64,000 nucleotides of DNA from Conchocele bisecta (lineage: Eukaryota > Mollusca > Bivalvia > Lucinida > Thyasiridae): contig CM055274.1 in NCBI GenBank assembly GCA_029237695.1, positions 67,391,484 through 67,455,483 on the forward strand, in the 5' to 3' direction. Under the pieces are notes generated by a model. The model saw only the letters and a list, made by a program, of their open reading frames with translations. It searched no databases and was not told where the DNA came from. Shown here in pieces: positions 35,050 to 47,015 of the stretch (the first letter of the stretch is position 1; each line of letters starts with the position of its first letter). The position numbers were made by a program, and so were the translations under genes.

Positions 35050-36510
35050 TCTTCAGTTTACCCGTTAGGTCCAGTTCCATGGTCGCTTGCAACAGCTGAT
35101 GGATCACGGCAAGGACTGACAAAGCGAAATTGATGCACCAACTGGAAGGGCAGACGCATATGGTTTTTACAAGCCTCCCAGCTAGAACAAGCAGGTGAGC
35201 TACAAGCATTGACGGAAATGCAATTCTACATATGCAAACTTCTTTGCCCAACACATTTGCAGATCTGGCGGAGAGTCTATATCACCAAATGCCGAAAGCA
35301 GAACGCGTGGATTTTGTAACAAACACGTACCATCCTCTGTCAATTAAAACCAAATCGAACGACACACGAAGAGGTACCACAAATACCTACTTGATCAAGG
35401 GACCGCTGACAAATGTTCCACGTGACTGGAAGCAGTTCCTCTCGAACGATGTCAACAAGACACAATTGTGAAAACTCCTACTTAATGAATGGATGCAAGA
35501 TAAATACACACACAAGGTAAAGGGAAGAACAATTGTGTTTGTGTGTGAAAACCAAATGCGTCAAATTACTAGTATGTATGGCATATCAACACACACTGAC
35601 GAAATAGAACTGAATTCGTCACAAGAGTAAGCAGACACACGACTGGTATTGCATTGTTTGCACCATGCATCGCATTTATCGGAGAACAACACAATTGTTG
35701 TCAGATCTCCAGATACCGACGTGCTTGTACTGTTACTCAGGTTTACACACAGCTGGTGAAACAGCGTGTGCTGTTTGACACCGGTGTCGGCAACAAACGA
35801 CGACTGCTTGACATACACGGTATCATTGCTGAGGTTGGTACGCAGCTGTGTTTGGCATTGCCAGCACTTCATGCATTCATCGGCTGTGACAGCACGAGTG
35901 CTTTCGTTCGTCGTGGAAAGGTGACACCGCTAAAACTACTTCAGAAGCACCAGAATTCACTGATACATTCATGCAGTTGAGTTTGTCCCCTTCTGTAGAA
36001 CCACAAACTCTTCGAAGACCTTGAACACTTTGTGTGTCTGATGTACAGGAGTACTAGTACTAGTATTACAGACATAAACAAACTGCGCATGGAGCTATCC
36101 TGCAAAAGTTCAGTCCCAAGTCAGGAGAGCTGCTGTCAAGTTACAATGGCGCTGATCTTAGCATTCTGCCACCATGCAGGTCATCGTTGAGAATGTATAT
36201 AATGAGAGCTAATCACCAAACCCTCATTTGGTGCAGCTCTGACCAATCGAATGCATGCATACCGCCACCAAATGGCCGTGGGTGGGAGGTCATAAACGGA
36301 ACACTAGAGTGCAAATGGACAGAGGGGGATTACCTGCCAACTGAAATGATAGATCTACTGGTAGAAGAAGAGGAAGAAGTGGATACGGTGGATGTTGATG
36401 AAACAAATGCCCATGAGCCTGACAGTTTACTAGATAGCAGTTTGATGCGGATGAAGCATATGACTAGGTTGCTTCTCTTAAGCCGGATCCACTAGATATG
36501 TATCTACGAT
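35050..36510 (+). pseudogene. PIN/FEN-nuclease-like protein of element A, broken copy
   Basis: In order along the plus strand, with frame breaks between pieces: a decayed YPLGPVPWS-like start near 35065; TSIDGNAILHMQTSLPNTFA at 35200-35260; ERVDFVTNTYHPLSIKTK, then TYLIKGPLTNVPRDWKQFL up to a stop at 35469; DTGVGNKRRLLDIHGII and LPALHAFIGCDSTSAFVRRG at 35780-35925; a C-terminal acidic tail with LECKWTEGDYLP near 36310. The 'DGNA', 'D-T-D-V'-type and 'GCDSTSAF' blocks resemble the acidic active-site segments of PIN/FEN/XPG nucleases. It is a paralogue of the minus-strand gene at 44041-46057. This copy lacks the upstream third and has several stops. Confidence 0.7.
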
Positions 36511-36559
36511 TTGTACAGCATGTTAGGATAATACCTGAGCGCTGTTCAGAAATGTCAGA

Positions 36560-37480
36560 AAATATCAAAGAGTTTCGTACCTGATGCCATGGGTATTGAC
36601 TCCGCCACAGGTGCGATGCTTCCGAACCGGATTGAAAATGAATTACTTTGTTGTAACCAACCATACGTGAATCAAGAACAACGAATGCACCGGACACATT
36701 ATGTAACTGTATGTATGTCTATATATGCTGATATGAATATGCTGATATGAATGATATTGTGTACCATATTTTATTTCATCTGTTATTGTAAATATCGAAA
36801 TATGTCTTACCTGGTATCGAGGCTTTCAATCCTGAGTGAAAATTAATTACCTTGTTGTATAATCATGTATGTATGTGTGTGTGTGCGTGTGTGTGTGCGT
36901 GTGTGTGTGTGTGTGTGCGTGTGTGTGCGTGTGCGTGTGCGTGTGTGTGTATGTATGTATGTATGTGTCTGATGCTCTGTATATGTTAATGATTTCATGA
37001 ACCATATTTGATGTGACGATGCAAATAATGAATAGTTTCTTACCTGATGTTGTGGGGATTGTCACCGCCATAGGCGCGATGCTTCAAACTTTGATTCAAA
37101 ATTGATTACCTTGTATAATCATGCACAAATCAAGAACAATGAAAGCCCTGGACACATTATGTAAATGTATGTATGTATGTATGTCTATATATATGTGATG
37201 CTATGTATATGTTAATGATTTCATTAACCATATTTGATGTGACGATGCAAATAATGAATAGTTTCTTACCTGATGTTGTGGGGATTGTCCCCGTCACAGG
37301 CGCGATGCTTCAAACCTTGATTGAAAATTAATTACCTTGTTGTATAAGCATACGCAAATCAATATACGCATGTCTATAACTGTTGTTGTGCATTATATCG
37401 ATGCTCACATTTAACATGTTCTATTTCACAATATAGCATTGATCTTGTTGTAAATATCGAATCATTTCTTGCCCGATAAT
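36560..37480. repeat. Tandem array within element A (about 200-290 bp units) with (TG)n
   Basis: Markers: AGTTTCTTACCTGATG, TTGTGGGGATTGTC, GGCGCGATGCTTCAAAC and AATTAATTACCTTGTTGTAT, occurring three to four times. A GTGTGTGTGCGTG microsatellite is at 36871-36950. It lies just downstream of the nuclease-like pseudogene. Confidence 0.7.
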
Positions 37481-38517
37481 GTGGGGAAATTCTCTTTTTT
37501 CTTCACACTTGCTGCTATACATACTTCACTCCATGCACTTTCATCAGGACAACTCACGATATTTTTGTGTATGCAATGACGCCAGTGTCATGTTGAAGTA
37601 GTTGACTATTCATATGTACCAGTTAAAAGTAAATGTGAGTGGAGACAGCTAATGAAACTCAATATGTGTAAAATGTACATTGTAGATTTAGTGGGTGGGG
37701 TAACGGTTTCAAATTCAGTTGTGGTTAACTTAGTATCATGTGCAGTAAGCATAAGAAAAACAGGAACTATAGTTTGACATGTTTCATGAGCACATGCATG
37801 TATATTTTCCATAGTTACAATTTATATATACCGTATGGGAAGAGATGTGTGGCAATACATGTGTTACCATTGAAATGGAGTGGGTGGGGTAATTAAATAT
37901 GCAAAAATATTTGCTTAAAAGGACCGGACGGTCCTAAATTCTACTTAAATGCAAAGTATTGCTATAAACATCTCTCAAAACCTGCAAAACAACAGCAGTT
38001 TCCGTGTTTAACAATATAATTTTGTCACATTTTTATTTTTACAAAAAGTGTGATTTTTTAATATGGCAAAAAGTTGCTGGGTGGTATACTTCAAAATGGT
38101 GCCATACATTCATCCAGCGGGTTACAGAGCGCAGACAAGTTGCATTACACTCGTAATTGATTATAGTTATCAGAAAAATATGTCTGCTTATGTACCACAG
38201 GGGGGGGGAGGGTTTCCATATTTGGCCCATGGCCTAAAAGCATGCTAAGCCAAGTTTCAGCCATATTGGCATAATTTTCATACTTTTCCCGAGCAACCCC
38301 ACATAATCCATCGTAAATTGTACATGTATTGTGAGTTTTGACTATGTCATTCATTGAGTGTTTGACTATAGATATGTGTGTATCTACAAGAACTAGTGAT
38401 TCTGAAAAGCTGCTTGGCTAATATTAACTTAAATTGATCTCAGCCAACATGGAATTAACCTCTTTCTTGCATTGTCCACAGTTGGAATATTGTCACAAAA
38501 AACGTCGAGGCAAGGCC
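37481..38517. other. Right end of element A and flanking DNA, no gene
   Basis: 38040-38236 is the right terminal region of element A. The rest is AT-rich with no convincing ORF. Confidence 0.5.
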
Positions 38518-38861
38518 AGTCAACAAGGGGAGATAACTCATATTGACGTGATAAACATGTAAACCAAAATTGTTTACGATCCGTCAAGTAGATCAAAATC
38601 AATAGGCGTCTTTGTCTTGCCGTGATGAACATGTATACCGAATTTGGTTATGATCGGTCAAGTAGAACTTGAGTTATTGCGTGGACAAGGATACAGTGCG
38701 AAAATGAAAAATGGCTGCCAAGGGGAGATAAGTATCGGAAATTTTTCAAAATCAATAGGCTTCTTCGTCTTGCCGTGATAAACATGTATACCAAATTGAA
38801 TTATAATCGGTCAAGTAGAACTTGAGTTACTGCGTGGACAAGGATACAGAGTGCGAAAAAT
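38518..38861 (+). mobile_element. F4 element, left portion of a deep nest
   Basis: Two and a half F4 units (AAGGGGAGATAAGT, CTTGCCGTGATAAACATGTA, GGTCAAGTAGAACTTGAGTT). The sequence breaks at 38862 into F1 and resumes at 41711, then breaks at 41864 into F5 and resumes at 49027, ending with the F4 hairpin tail at about 49190. Confidence 0.7.
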
Positions 38862-41710
38862 AACAAGAGCTGTAGGAGAACAGCATAGCTCGACTACGAG
38901 GGTTGTCGATGTACACATAGCTTGACAAAGAAGGTGGCCGCGGCCCGCATAAAAACCTTAACCAAGGTTGACTAAAAACCTTAACCAAGGGAAATTAACT
39001 AAGTAATTCAAGGTTAAATGTAGGTCAATGTCAGATATAGGTCAGGGATTATTGATGTACATCACTAGGAGATAAAGTTTTCCAAGTATGGTTGCTGTAG
39101 GCCCAGGAGTATTCCATATACAAGCTTGACTAAAAACCTTAACCAAGGGGAAATAACTAAGTAATCCAAGGGTAAAAGTCGGTCAAAGTGAAATATAGGT
39201 CAGGGATTATTGATGTACATCACTAGGAGATGAAGTTGTCCAAGTATGGTTGCTGTAGGCCCAGGAGTATTCCATATACAAGCTTGACTAAAAACCTTAA
39301 CCAAGGGGAAATAACTAAGTAATCCAAGGGTAAAAGTAGGTCATGGGCAAATATAGGTCAGGGATTATTGATGTACATCACTAGGAGATGAAGTTGTCCA
39401 AGTATGGTTGCTGTAGGCCCAGGAGTATTCCATATACAAGCTTGACTATAAACCTTAACCAAGTTTGAGTACAAAACTTAACCAAGGGGAAATAACTAAG
39501 TAATTCAAGGTTAAATGTAGGTCAAGGTAAAATATAGGTCAGGGGTTATTGATGTACATCCCTATGAGAAAAAGTTATCCAAGTATGGTGTCTGTATGCA
39601 CAATAGTATTCCATCTACAAGCTTGACTAACAAGAATTCCGCCACGGAAGCGGTATCGCGCCTGCCGAGGCATTTGACCGTGAACATTACAAGTAAATAA
39701 ATGACCTTGACCTTGAGGATTTGGATGTTGGGGTGTGCGTAATGAAGCATCATCCTTAGACAAACATTGATGTGAAATATTATCAATGTCTGGTAAGGGG
39801 TTAAGGAGATATTGTGAAGAAAAAAAAAATAACTTTAACGCATTTCTGTTACAAAACCGGTGAACATTACAAGTAAATAAATGACCATGACCTTCACAAT
39901 TTGGATGTGGGGTTGTGCGTAATGAAGTATCATCCGTAGACAAACATTGATGTGAAATATTATCAAAGTCTGGCAAGGTGTTAAAGAGATATTGTGAAAA
40001 CACAATAACTTTAACGCATTTCTGTTACAAAAGCGTTGAACATTAAAAGTAAATAAATGACCTTGACCTTGAGAATTTGGATGTGGGGGTGTACGTAATG
40101 AAGCATCATCCCTAGACAAACATTGATGTGAAATATTATCAAAGTCTGGCAAGGGGTTAAAGAGATACTGTGAAAAAACAATAACTTACGCATTTCTGTT
40201 ACAAACTCGGTGAACATGAAAAGTAAATAAATGACGTTGACCTTCAGAATTTGGATGTGGGGGTGTCTGTAATGAAGCATCATCCCTAGACAAACATTGA
40301 TGTGAAATATTATGAAAGTCTGGCAAGGGGTTAAAGAGATATTGTGAAAAAACAATAACTTTTAACGCATTTGCCTTACAAAACAAGAATTCCGCCACGG
40401 AAGCGGTATCGCGCCTGCCGAGGCATTTGACCGTGAACATTACAAGTAAATAAATGACCTTGACATTGAGAATTTGGATGTGTGGGTGTGCGTAATGAAG
40501 CATCATCCCTAGACAAACATTGATGTGAAATATTATCAAAGTGTGGCAAGGGGTTAGAGATATTGTGAAAAAACAATAACTTTAACGCATTTCTGTTACA
40601 AAACCGGTGAACATTACAAGTAAATAAATGACCTTGACCTTGAGAATTTGGATGTGGGGGTGTGCGTAATTAAGCATCACCCATAGACAAACATTGATGT
40701 GAAATATTATCAAAGTCTGGCTAGGGGTTAATGAGATATTGTGAAAAAACAATAACTTTAACGCATTTCTGTTACAAAACCGGTGAACATTAAAAGTAAA
40801 TAAATGACCTTGACCTTGAGAATTTGAATGTGGGGGTGTGCGTAATGAAGCATCATCCCTAGACAAACATTGATGTGAAATATTATCAAAGTCTGGCAAA
40901 GAGTTAATGAGATATTGTGAAAAAACAATAACTTTAACGCATTTATGTTACAAAACCGGTGAACATTACAAGTAAATAAATGACCTTGACCTTCAGAATT
41001 TGGATGTGGTGGTGTGTGTAATGAAGCATCATCCTTAGACAAACATTGATATGAAATATTATCAAAGTCTGGCAAGGGGTTAAAGAGATATTGTGAAAAA
41101 ACAATAACTTTAACGCATTTGCCTTACAAAAAAACCGGACGACGCGGACGACGACGACACGGACGACAACGGAAAAAGCGAAGACTATAGTCGCGCCTCT
41201 GCTAAAGCAGGCGCGACAAAAAGGGGACGATGCGGACGACGCAGAAGACGGAAAAAGCGGCGACTATACGCGACAAAAACCATAACCAAGGTTGACTAAA
41301 AACCTTAACCAAGGGGAATTAAGTAAGTAATTCAAGAGGAAATGTAGGTCAAGGTCAAATATAGATCAGGGGTTATTGATGTACATCCCTATGAGAAAAG
41401 GTTGTCCAAGTATGGTGTCTGTATGCACAATAGTATTCCATCTACAAGCTCGACTAAAAACCTTAACCAAGGTTGACTAAAAACCTTAACCAAGGGGAAT
41501 TAACTACGTAATTCAAGGTTAAATGTAGGTCAAGGTAACATATAGGTCAGGGGTTGTTGATGTACATTACTAGGAGATGAAGTTGTCCAAGTATGGTGGG
41601 TAGTATTCCATATACAAGCTTGACTAAAAACCTTAACCAAGGCGTGACGGTGACGCCGACGCCGGGGTGACTACATAAGCTCTCACTATTCTTTGAATAG
41701 TCGAGCTAAA
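38862..41710 (+). mobile_element. F1 element, copy 4, split by F2
   Basis: The head at 38862 is intact. About four units follow to 39629, then F2 is inserted within GACTAAAAACC. F1 resumes at 41280 (CATAACCAAGGTTGAC) and ends with the standard tail at 41700-41710 (TAGTCGAGCT). The element itself is inserted in F4. Confidence 0.78.
39630..41279 (+). mobile_element. F2 repeat-array element containing a second F2 element
   Basis: Outer head ACAAGAATTCCGCCACGGAA plus TCGCGCCTGC at 39630; a second complete head at 40383. Units of about 176 bp carry AAATAAATGACCTTGACCTT, AGCATCATCCCTAGACAAAC and TTAACGCATTTCTGTTACAA. The inner tail at 41160-41208 has GACGACGACGACACGGACG and a hairpin with GCAGGCGCGA, the inverse complement of the head word. 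A degenerate second tail (GGACGATGCGGACGACGCAG, CGACAAAAA) follows to 41279. Two heads and two tails imply one F2 inside another. The 60-140-codon minus-strand ORFs are repeat readings. Confidence 0.8.
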
Positions 41711-41863
41711 AATGGCTGCCAAGGGGAGATAAGTATAGGATTTTTTTCAAAATAAATAGGCTTCTTTGTCTTGCCATGATAAACATCTATACCGAATTTG
41801 GTTTCGATCGGTGAAGTAGAACTTGAGTTATTGCGTGGACAAGGATACAGAGTGGAAAAATTA
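41711..41863 (+). mobile_element. F4 element, middle portion of the nest
   Basis: One F4 unit (AATGGCTGCCAAGGGGAGAT to GGATACAGAGTGG) lying between the F1 tail and the F5 head. Confidence 0.7.
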
Positions 41864-42709
41864 ACAAGAGTTGTCAGAAGACAACGAAGCTCGCCTGTTT
41901 AGCCCGTGAGCCAATAACCGAAACCCTCCCCCCCCTGTGGGATTTTTGCAGACATATATTTCCTGAAACTACATTCAATTATGAGTGTTAATCCGTTGTC
42001 TGCGCTCTGTAACCCGATGGATGAACATATGGCGCCATTTTCAAGTATGTCACCCTCGGTATTTTTAGTATCTTGAAAAATCGCATTTTTTAATAAAAAT
42101 TGCCTAACTTATATCCTTTTGTTCGAATAAGATGGTACTTTCGTGCGTTTTCCGAGATTTTGAACACCATGGAATAGAATAATATACAATTGAAATAAAT
42201 TTGACAATCTAGAAGTCATATTTTGCAGGTTTTATTACCCCACCCACCCAATTTAAATGGTAAAATATACATGTTAATAACTTTATGAAAAGTTGGCGTT
42301 TTTTCATTTTATCAATGTCAATGTAGTCTAGTAGGGCCAATTGAACATATCCAATGTATATACGTCGACTATTTAGTGTCTACCACAAAATATACAAAGT
42401 GAAAAATAACGTATTTTCGACCATTCCCCACCCACTCATTTTACAATGGCAATTTAACAGGTATGTAATATTATGCAATTTAACAACATTATAACCGCTT
42501 ACTATGGATTGAAAACAACTCAAATATGTAACATTAGTGTCCATACTTACTAAATATAACTATGAGTCCGTGTTTTCGTCCGTCTGTACGGACATTTCTC
42601 AAATAAAAATTGAGGGTACCGATTTTGAAATATATCCGAATATTCAATCATTTCTTTCGGGGCACTAGATCATTATCGGCAACAGTAGTTGATCTACAAC
42701 ATTAATAAT

Positions 42710-44000
42710 CTCGTTATAGTGGCGAGACAATCCTCACAGCATCAGTCAAGATGAAACACAATAGGCAAAAACTGAATCCACATATAATACAATTGAAGAG
42801 GCAACATACATCATGGTTTACAGTATTCAACTTGCAATACAAAATATCTACATGTTGTTCAAGTCAAAACATCGCACCTGTGGCAAGGCAATCCTCACAG
42901 CATCAGGTAAGATGAAACACAATAGACAAAAACGTAATCCACATATAATACAATTCAAGAGGAAACACATGTCATGGTTTACAGTAATCAACTTGCAATA
43001 CAAAATATTCTACATGTTGTTCAAGTCAAAACATCGCACCTGTGGCGGAGGCAATCCTCACAGCATCAGGCAAGATGAAACACAATAGGCAAACACTTAA
43101 TCCACATATAATACAATTCAAGAGGCAACGCATGTCATGTTTAAAGATTTAAAGTATTCAACTTGCAATACAAAATATTCTACATGTTGTTTTAAAGTCA
43201 AAACATCGCACCTGTGGCGAGCAATCCTCACAGCATCAGGCAAGATGAAACACAATAGGCAAAAACGTAATCCACATATAATACAATTCAAGAGGAAACA
43301 CATGTCATGGTTTACAGTAATCAACTTGCAATACAAGATAGTATACATGTTGTTCAAGTCAAAACATCGCACCTGTGGCGAGGCAATCCTCACAGCATCA
43401 GGCAAGATGAAACACAATAGGCAAAAACGTAATCCACATATAATACAATTCAAGAGGAAACACATGTCATGGTTTACAGTAATCAACTTGCAATACAAGT
43501 ATTATACATGTTGTTCAAGTCAAAACATCGCACCTGTGGCGAGGCAATCCTCACAGCATCAGGCAAGATGAAACACAATAGGCAAAAACTTAATCCACAT
43601 ATAATACAATTCAAGAGGCAACATACATCATAGTTTACAGTATTCAATTTGCAATACAAAATATTCTACATATTGTTAAAGTCAAAACATCACACATGTG
43701 GCGAGGTAATCCTCACAGCATCAGGCAAGATGAAACACAATAGGCAACAGCTTGATCCACATATAATACAATTCAAGAGGCAACATATATCATGGTTTAC
43801 AGCATTCAACTTGCAAAAAAATGTATACATGTTGTTAATGTCAAAACATCGCACATATGGCGAGGCAATCATCACAGCATCAGGCAAGATGAAACACAAT
43901 GTACAAACGTTTCAGCCACATATAATACAATTCAAGAGGCAAAACACATCATGGTTTACAATATTCAAATTGCGATCGTCACAACATCAGGCAAGTTATG
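42710..44000. repeat. Tandem array within element B (about 155-165 bp x 8)
   Basis: Unit markers: CAAAACATCGCACCTGTGGC, AATCCTCACAGCATCAGGCA, AGATGAAACACAATAGGCAA, CACATATAATACAATTCAAG and CATGTCATGGTTTACAGT. It begins about 40 bases beyond the stop of the nuclease-like gene and runs away from it. ORFs up to 144 codons in both directions are repeat readings. Confidence 0.88.
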
Positions 44001-44040
44001 TGAAGTTCTAATTGTGCGAGTAGGATAAGATAAATCCAGA

Positions 44041-46057
44041 CTAGTCATACGCGTCATCAGTGTCAAACATGGCATCAAGTAGGCTCTCTGCTTCAGGATC
44101 TTCTGTTTCATCAGTATCAGGTACGTCATCCCGTTCCTCTATTAACAGATCAACCATTTCACTTGACAGGTGATCTCCTTCTGTCCACTTGCATTCTAAC
44201 AAGCCATTGTTAACTTCCCATCCATGTTCATCTGGTGGCGGTATGTCTGCATCACGCCGGTCAGCATTGTTCCAAATGAGCGTTTGATAGTTGGCTCTTG
44301 CTACGTCGAAAGAAGATCGCCAGACCTGGGGCTACACTTTTGTAGAAATAGCTCCATTCGTAGCTTGTTGATATCTGTAATGTCTGATTTGTGTACAGCA
44401 AGCATACAAAGTGTTCAAGCGTTTGAAATAGCTTTTCATCAACTGACTGAGACATTCCCAACTTCTGGAAGGCTTCAATAAACTCTGGATGCCGCTGGAG
44501 TGTTTTCAAAGGAGTAACTTTACCACGCCGAACGAAAGCACTTGTGCTATCACAGCCTGTAAAAGCATGGAGTGCAGGCAATGCCAAACACAGTTCAGTT
44601 CCTATGTCTCCAATGACACCATGTATGTCAACCAGCCGCCTCTTGTTCCCAACTCCGGTATCTAACAGCAGTTGTTGTTTCAGCTTCTGTCCGAATTTCA
44701 ACATCAAAACAAACACATCCGTGTCTGGGGATCTCACAATAATGGTGCTGTTCTCTGGTGTATGCAGTGCATGGTACGCATAATGCAGGATTAGCCATGT
44801 ATACGCCTCCTCTTGCGATGAGTGCAACTCCTCTATCTCAACAGTTTGTGTAGTCTTACCATCAGTGCTAGTTAGCTGCATACATTGCTCCCCGCTTACA
44901 AACTGAATAGTCTTGCCGATCAGCTTTGGAGCATACTTATCTTGCATCCATTCAGACATGAGAAGTCTAATTAGTTGTGTTTTGTTTGAATTGTTTGACA
45001 AGAACAGTTTCCAATCTCGTGGAACTTTTGTGAGAGGTCCTTTTATAATGTAAGTCTTTGATATACCCCTGCGTATTCGCTCAGATGCTTTTATTGACAA
45101 GTCTTGGTATGTATCTGTCAAAAATCTACACGCTCAACTTTCGGGAGCTGATGATATATGTTATCTGCAAGATCTGCGAATGTGTTTGGCAAAGCGGTCT
45201 GCATGTGTAACAGTGCATTGCCGTCAATAATATAGCTCACTTGACCCGTCGGAGGTACATCAACACTATGTGATTGTCCTTCAAGCTGGTGCATGAGCTT
45301 AGCTTTATCAGTTTTTTGCTGGCGAGCCATCCGCAGTGGCGAGCGACCATGGCACAGGTCCCAATGGGTAGCTAAGCACCTTTTCCATGTCAATGTTGTG
45401 TTTGAGAGCAAGTGAAATTAGCTGCCCAAATATATTTCGTTCAGCTACTAACTCCTTTGTCTTTCTCTGCGTACCAGTGAGCTTCACAGCTTTAGCGAGT
45501 GATGCAAATGTTTTCAGGCGCAACTGTTTTATGGTGCATGAAAGCTGACTGACTTTTCAACAAACCGCTCCTGGACAAACCGCGCAAACCTTTGTTTTCC
45601 TGTCATTTCTGCAGACAGCAGATCGTCAACGACATCTTTAGGAGCTGGCGCCCCTGAAGATATGCAATAGAGCGATTCATCTGATATTTCAAACGGATCT
45701 ATAAAATTTCCTATTGCATTGATAATTTTCTTGACGTCTGTTTCACTTCTGGATATTTCCGAAGTTCGTGTGTCCTTGTGTGAAGACTGTTCATGCGCGT
45801 TCATATCAGCCAGTTCAAGCGTAGCATCCATGTAGCTAGCTCGGAAGTGTCTCGTCATACACCATCTGTAGTTATGCTGCATAATTGCGGCTGAAACCGA
45901 TGATACCTCCATGTGACTTAGCATGGCGATTGATGGTTTGCTCTATTGTGGTATCCACGCCATTTCTGGATGACGGAACACTGGATCGGTTCACGCTGAA
46001 TCCATTGTTCCTCAACAGATCTTCCATCCCAGTATATAACTGCTCTAAGTTTAACAA
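44041..46057 (-). pseudogene. PIN/FEN-nuclease-like protein of element B, near full length with frameshifts
   Basis: Minus strand, in order: an N-terminal part with TIEQTINRHAKSHGGIIGFS; WCMTRHFRASYMDATLELAD; a central region (IDPFEISDESLYCISSGAPA, RFARFVQERFVEKSVSFHAP); VLSYPLGPVPWSLATADGS; then the nuclease-like core with IIDGNALLHMQ, RVDF, TDTYQDLSIKASERIRRG, IIVRSPDTDVFVLML and ALHAFTGCDSTSAFVRRG; and an acidic tail ending DTDDAYD with a stop at 44043. Single-base indels break the frame near 45900, 45525, 45350, 45120 and 44260; for example one base is missing at 45121 compared with element A. I know this as a large, uncharacterised multi-copy animal protein family. The Asp-containing blocks fit a PIN/FEN fold. 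Nuclease activity is inferred. Confidence 0.78.
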
Positions 46058-46089
46058 ACTCAGCAGATATACTGTAGTATACCGTGCCT

Positions 46090-46800
46090 AGTTGGGATGG
46101 TCAAAGCTGAAGAACAATGGACACATCTTCTGAAGACTGCTATGTGAAGGTCTAAGTTGTTTTCTTTGGTGGCTCGGAGAAACTGCAACACCGTATGCAC
46201 CGAATCCATGTATCCCAGCCAATACTGTGCCGTTTTCCCAAGTTTCCCTTCAACTAACCCTGTCTCGAAACTCCGAGTATGATGACAATGCTTTCATGCA
46301 TTTGTCATTTGTCATGAACTCCAATAATCTCAAAAAATACCCGAAAGGGCCATTATATAATACCTGTTTGGCGGCCATTTTGAAAATAATTACCGTTGAT
46401 AGCACACCAGAAATAATGCAAATCGATGTGAAAAAGGATCTGCCATGTGAATATGTTGCTACTGACATGATTAAATTGTAGGTAGCTCATCGTGTGGTGA
46501 AACAAAATGTTGCAAGCATAAACAATTAAGTATTTTGGCGGCCATTTTGATAATTGTGGCTATTTGAGGATGGTATCCAATATAAAACTTATTGTAAGTC
46601 ATTTTATACTCAATTGGTGAAAAAAATGATATCGCTTAACTTGGAAGAACGTGATTTAAATGACACATATCGGCCTGTTCTAAAACCACCCAGTTTTGTA
46701 TGGCGGCCATTTTGGAAAATGGTCGCCATTTGTTCATCCATCGGCTTTGTAGGCGCAGACAATCAGGTTTGATAGACAATAGGTTACTGAATCCGAAAAT
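46090..46800. promoter_or_regulatory. Subterminal region of element B with repeated GGCGGCCATTTT motifs
   Basis: TTGGCGGCCATTTTGA occurs at about 46369 and 46534, and ATGGCGGCCATTTTGG with ATGGTCGCCATTT at about 46700-46730. Similar motifs (ATGGCGGCCATTTTCCAAGA, AATGGCCGCCATTTTCAAAA) occur at 34064, 34247 and 34433 near the left end of element A. They resemble YY1 sites (AAGATGGCGGC) and could bind a transposase or host factor. Confidence 0.45.
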
Positions 46801-47015
46801 CATACTGACCAAAAATCCCACAGGGGGGGGGAGGGGGGGTTATTGGTGGCTCAAGGTCTAGTTGGCAGCCTTCACTCAAACTTGGCACAGTTGCATAAAA
46901 AACATGAATATTATATATAATTGACCTTGGGTTAAGGGGCATGCGGTGGACCTTGACATTGGGGTCAGAGGTGCAAGGTGGGTTGTGGGTTTGCTATAGC
47001 ATAATATAGTATATT

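Larger units (their letters stand above)
33942..38236 (+). mobile_element. TIR transposon 'element A', Academ-like, 4295 bp
   Basis: Ends are TAGTCCTTGGGCCACCAATA on the left and, inverted, TAGGCCATGGGCCAAATATG on the right, both followed by CCCTCCCCCCCCTGTGG. Flanking triplets AAA/AAA give a 3-bp target duplication. Farther in, both ends share GATGAA-type sequence and GGCCATTTT motifs. The element holds a broken PIN/FEN-like gene on the plus strand (35050-36510) followed by a tandem array (36560-37480). A 3-bp duplication plus an XPG/FEN-like nuclease fits the Academ superfamily (AcademX), but no DDE transposase domain is visible. Confidence 0.7.
41900..46860 (-). mobile_element. TIR transposon 'element B', Academ-like, 4961 bp
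   Basis: Ends TAGCCCGTGAGCCAATAACC and, inverted, TAGACCTTGAGCCACCAATA lead into long TIRs sharing CCCTCCCCCCCCTGTGGGAT, TGTCTGCGC and CGATGGATGAACA. Flanks GTT/GTT (41897-41899 and 46861-46863) are a 3-bp duplication, confirmed because removal rejoins the F5 head as GCCTGTTGGCAG. It contains a minus-strand PIN/FEN-like gene (44041-46057) with a tandem array between the gene's end and the left TIR. No intact transposase is seen, so the copy is probably non-autonomous. Confidence 0.8.

Noticed and set aside
36847..37071. ORF rich in His-Thr repeats
   Set aside because: It is the reverse reading of the (TG)n microsatellite.
39562..41075. Several 66-142-codon minus-strand ORFs with FHNISLTPCQ-like repeats
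   Set aside because: They are readings of the 176-bp F2 units in different frames, with no start or splice logic.
36871..43990. Possible CRISPR array
   Set aside because: The tandem arrays have no alternating repeat/unique-spacer pattern, units are 145 bp or more, and the genome is eukaryotic.
42813..44011. ORFs of 91-144 codons in both directions
   Set aside because: They are translations of the tandem array in element B; both strands look equally 'coding'.
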